6,360 nucleotides of DNA from Thermodesulfobacteriota bacterium (lineage in GTDB: Bacteria > Desulfobacterota > RBG-13-43-22): contig JALOOY010000100.1 of the NCBI GenBank assembly GCA_025454185.1, forward strand, positions 1 to 6,360. Reading direction: 5' to 3'. The translations under genes were made by a program, and so were the position numbers. Under the pieces are notes generated by a model. That model saw nothing but the letters and a program-made list of their open reading frames with translations. It made no database searches and was not told the DNA's origin. How positions within the stretch are numbered: position 1 is the first letter of the stretch; the number at the start of each line of letters is the position of its first letter. Shown in pieces: positions 5,829 through 6,360 of this stretch.

Positions 5829-6025
5829 GCCGCAACTCCTTTCTTAGTCCCAACACCAGACTTATTCTTCTGGCGAGCCAGCTGGGCATAAGCCCAGCAA
5901 AAAGGACACACCTTTTCCAAATTATTCATAATCAAAGCAAAACGCGACTTGGGAATAAGCCTCCTGACAATACACAAAGGACATATCTGACAAACAAAAG
6001 CGAGGGCTCTTAGAAACACTCTCAT
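5825..6025 (-). CDS. Small cysteine-motif protein (66 aa, unknown function)
   Basis: A 66-residue protein I do not recognise. Cysteines lie at C12, C15 and C18 (CQICPLC) and at C40 and C43 (CPFC), an arrangement suited to binding zinc or an Fe-S cluster, or to thiol chemistry. Basic residues are spread through it (RRLIPKSRF at 21-29; RQKNKSGVGTKK at 51-62). The N-terminus MRVFLRALAFVCQICPLCIV is hydrophobic and could be a short membrane segment, but the cysteines within argue for a folded metal site. The ATG at 6025 has AAGGAG 7 bases upstream (6033-6038); a TTG at 6052 would lie deep in the previous gene. It overlaps the previous stop by one base (TAATG) and the TolC-family start by four, a strong sign that the three genes are made together. 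The clean ribosome site and tight packing support a real gene despite its size. Confidence 0.7.
   Translation of the reverse strand: MRVFLRALAFVCQICPLCIVRRLIPKSRFALIMNNLEKVCPFCWAYAQLARQKNKSGVGTKKGVAA
5836..5841 (-). promoter_or_regulatory. Strong ribosome binding site of the TolC-family gene
   Basis: AAGGAG on the minus strand, 7 bases before the ATG at 5828, inside the last codons of the small cysteine gene. The small gene has the same hexamer at the same spacing (6033-6038), also buried in the gene before it. Both starts are therefore set by strong, identical sites. Confidence 0.8.
5856..5916 (-). promoter_or_regulatory. Cluster of adjacent hairpins before the TolC-family start
   Basis: Perfect inverted repeats follow one another within the 3' half of the small cysteine gene (plus-strand bases given): AAAAGG/CCTTTT (5900-5905, 5911-5916, loop 5), GCTGGGC/GCCCAGC (5881-5887, 5892-5898, loop 4), and CTGGC/GCCAG (5870-5874, 5877-5881, loop 2). 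The last competes with CCAGA/TCTGG (5856-5860, 5869-5873). None has a following T run, so they are not an ordinary terminator. They may shape mRNA stability or TolC translation, or may be a by-product of coding for CPFCWAYAQLA. Confidence 0.35.
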
Positions 6026-6360
6026 TACACGGCTCCTTTCAAGCGATCCCAAATCTTTATGATCTCAGCTTTCAGACTGGCACTTTCGCCTTCCATAATC
6101 GTGCGTCCCTGAATAACCGCGTCGACCACCGCACGGTCAAACGGCAGTCGTCCAGCGATGGCCACGCCGTTATCTGTACAATATTTCTCAATCTGTTCGG
6201 TCACAGCCGGATTGATATCCCACTTATTCACAACGAGCGATACCGGTATTTTAAAATGCTTCCCCAGGTCGATCACGCGTCCGGCATCATGTAAGCCCGA
6301 ACATGACGGTTCGGTCACCAAAAGCACCGCATCAACCCCTGACAAAGACGCCATCACAGG
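6025..6360 (-). CDS. MinD/Mrp-superfamily P-loop ATPase, C-terminal part (COG1149-like)
   Basis: Only the last 111 residues are in the window; the 5' end lies off the right edge and the frame is open through 6360. The visible part begins PVMASLSGVDAVLLVTEP and continues SGLHDAGRVIDL, then IPVSLVVNKWDINP. The first two pieces match the strand-helix region of MinD/ParA-type ATPases, and the NKxD-like segment is the base-recognition loop. The end GRLPFDRAVVDAVIQGRTIM matches the close of the MinD superfamily ATPases that carry an inserted ferredoxin domain (COG1149). The Walker A motif and ferredoxin cysteines would be upstream and cannot be seen, so that subfamily is a judgement from the C-terminal pattern. 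Such proteins are thought to handle Fe-S or metal cofactors in anaerobes. Its TAA overlaps the next ATG by one base, so it heads an operon with the cysteine protein and the TolC-family channel. Confidence 0.8.
   Translation of the reverse strand, partial: PVMASLSGVDAVLLVTEPSCSGLHDAGRVIDLGKHFKIPVSLVVNKWDINPAVTEQIEKYCTDNGVAIAGRLPFDRAVVDAVIQGRTIMEGESASLKAEIIKIWDRLKGAV

Noticed and set aside
6026..6052. TTG start giving a 75-aa version of the cysteine protein
   Set aside because: It would overlap the ATPase gene further and has a poorer start context than the ATG at 6025 with AAGGAG 7 bases before it.

Overview
The window is a GC-rich bacterial chromosome segment (hand-counted lines inside genes give about 60% GC) from a Gram-negative, outer-membrane organism. 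Evidence for this is two exported zinc-peptidase-family proteins with signal peptides and a TolC-type outer-membrane channel. The gene styles (a MinD-superfamily ATPase of the COG1149 type, a paired M16B peptidase operon, PhoU behind a CBS protein, and 7-bp CAGAGRY repeats next to a four-helix-bundle gene) suggest an anaerobic deltaproteobacterium-like lineage (Desulfobacterota or relatives). That placement is inference from gene content, not proof.

Layout: (1) 1-1145, minus strand: a two-CBS-domain protein followed 24 bp later, in the same reading frame, by phoU, whose last few codons lie off the left edge. (2) 1146-1309: a divergent, AT-rich control region with promoter-like elements and a 9/10 inverted repeat. 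(3) 1310-4035, plus strand: two M16B peptidase subunits. The first has the zinc site but has lost the R/Y pair; the second has lost the zinc site but keeps R/Y. They should work as a periplasmic heterodimer. (4) 4001-4535: a compact lower-GC insert holding a four-helix-bundle (S23/IVS) gene on the minus strand, bounded by inverted arrays of a 7-bp repeat. The arrays abut or run into the stop codons of both flanking convergent genes. (5) 4536-6360, minus strand: a tightly coupled operon of a MinD/Mrp-like P-loop ATPase (5' end off the right edge), a 66-aa cysteine-motif protein, and a TolC-family channel, with TAATG and ATGA junctions.

How the parts work together: CBS and PhoU look like a nucleotide-sensing and phosphate-signalling pair. 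The M16 pair degrades or processes peptides in the periplasm. The right-hand operon ties a probable Fe-S/ATPase maturation-type protein and an unknown CxxC protein to an outer-membrane channel; the biological link is unknown. The most unusual object is the S23 gene between inverted heptad arrays. It resembles the intervening sequences found in 23S rRNA genes but sits between two protein genes, and it supplies the last 11 residues and the stop codon of the second peptidase.
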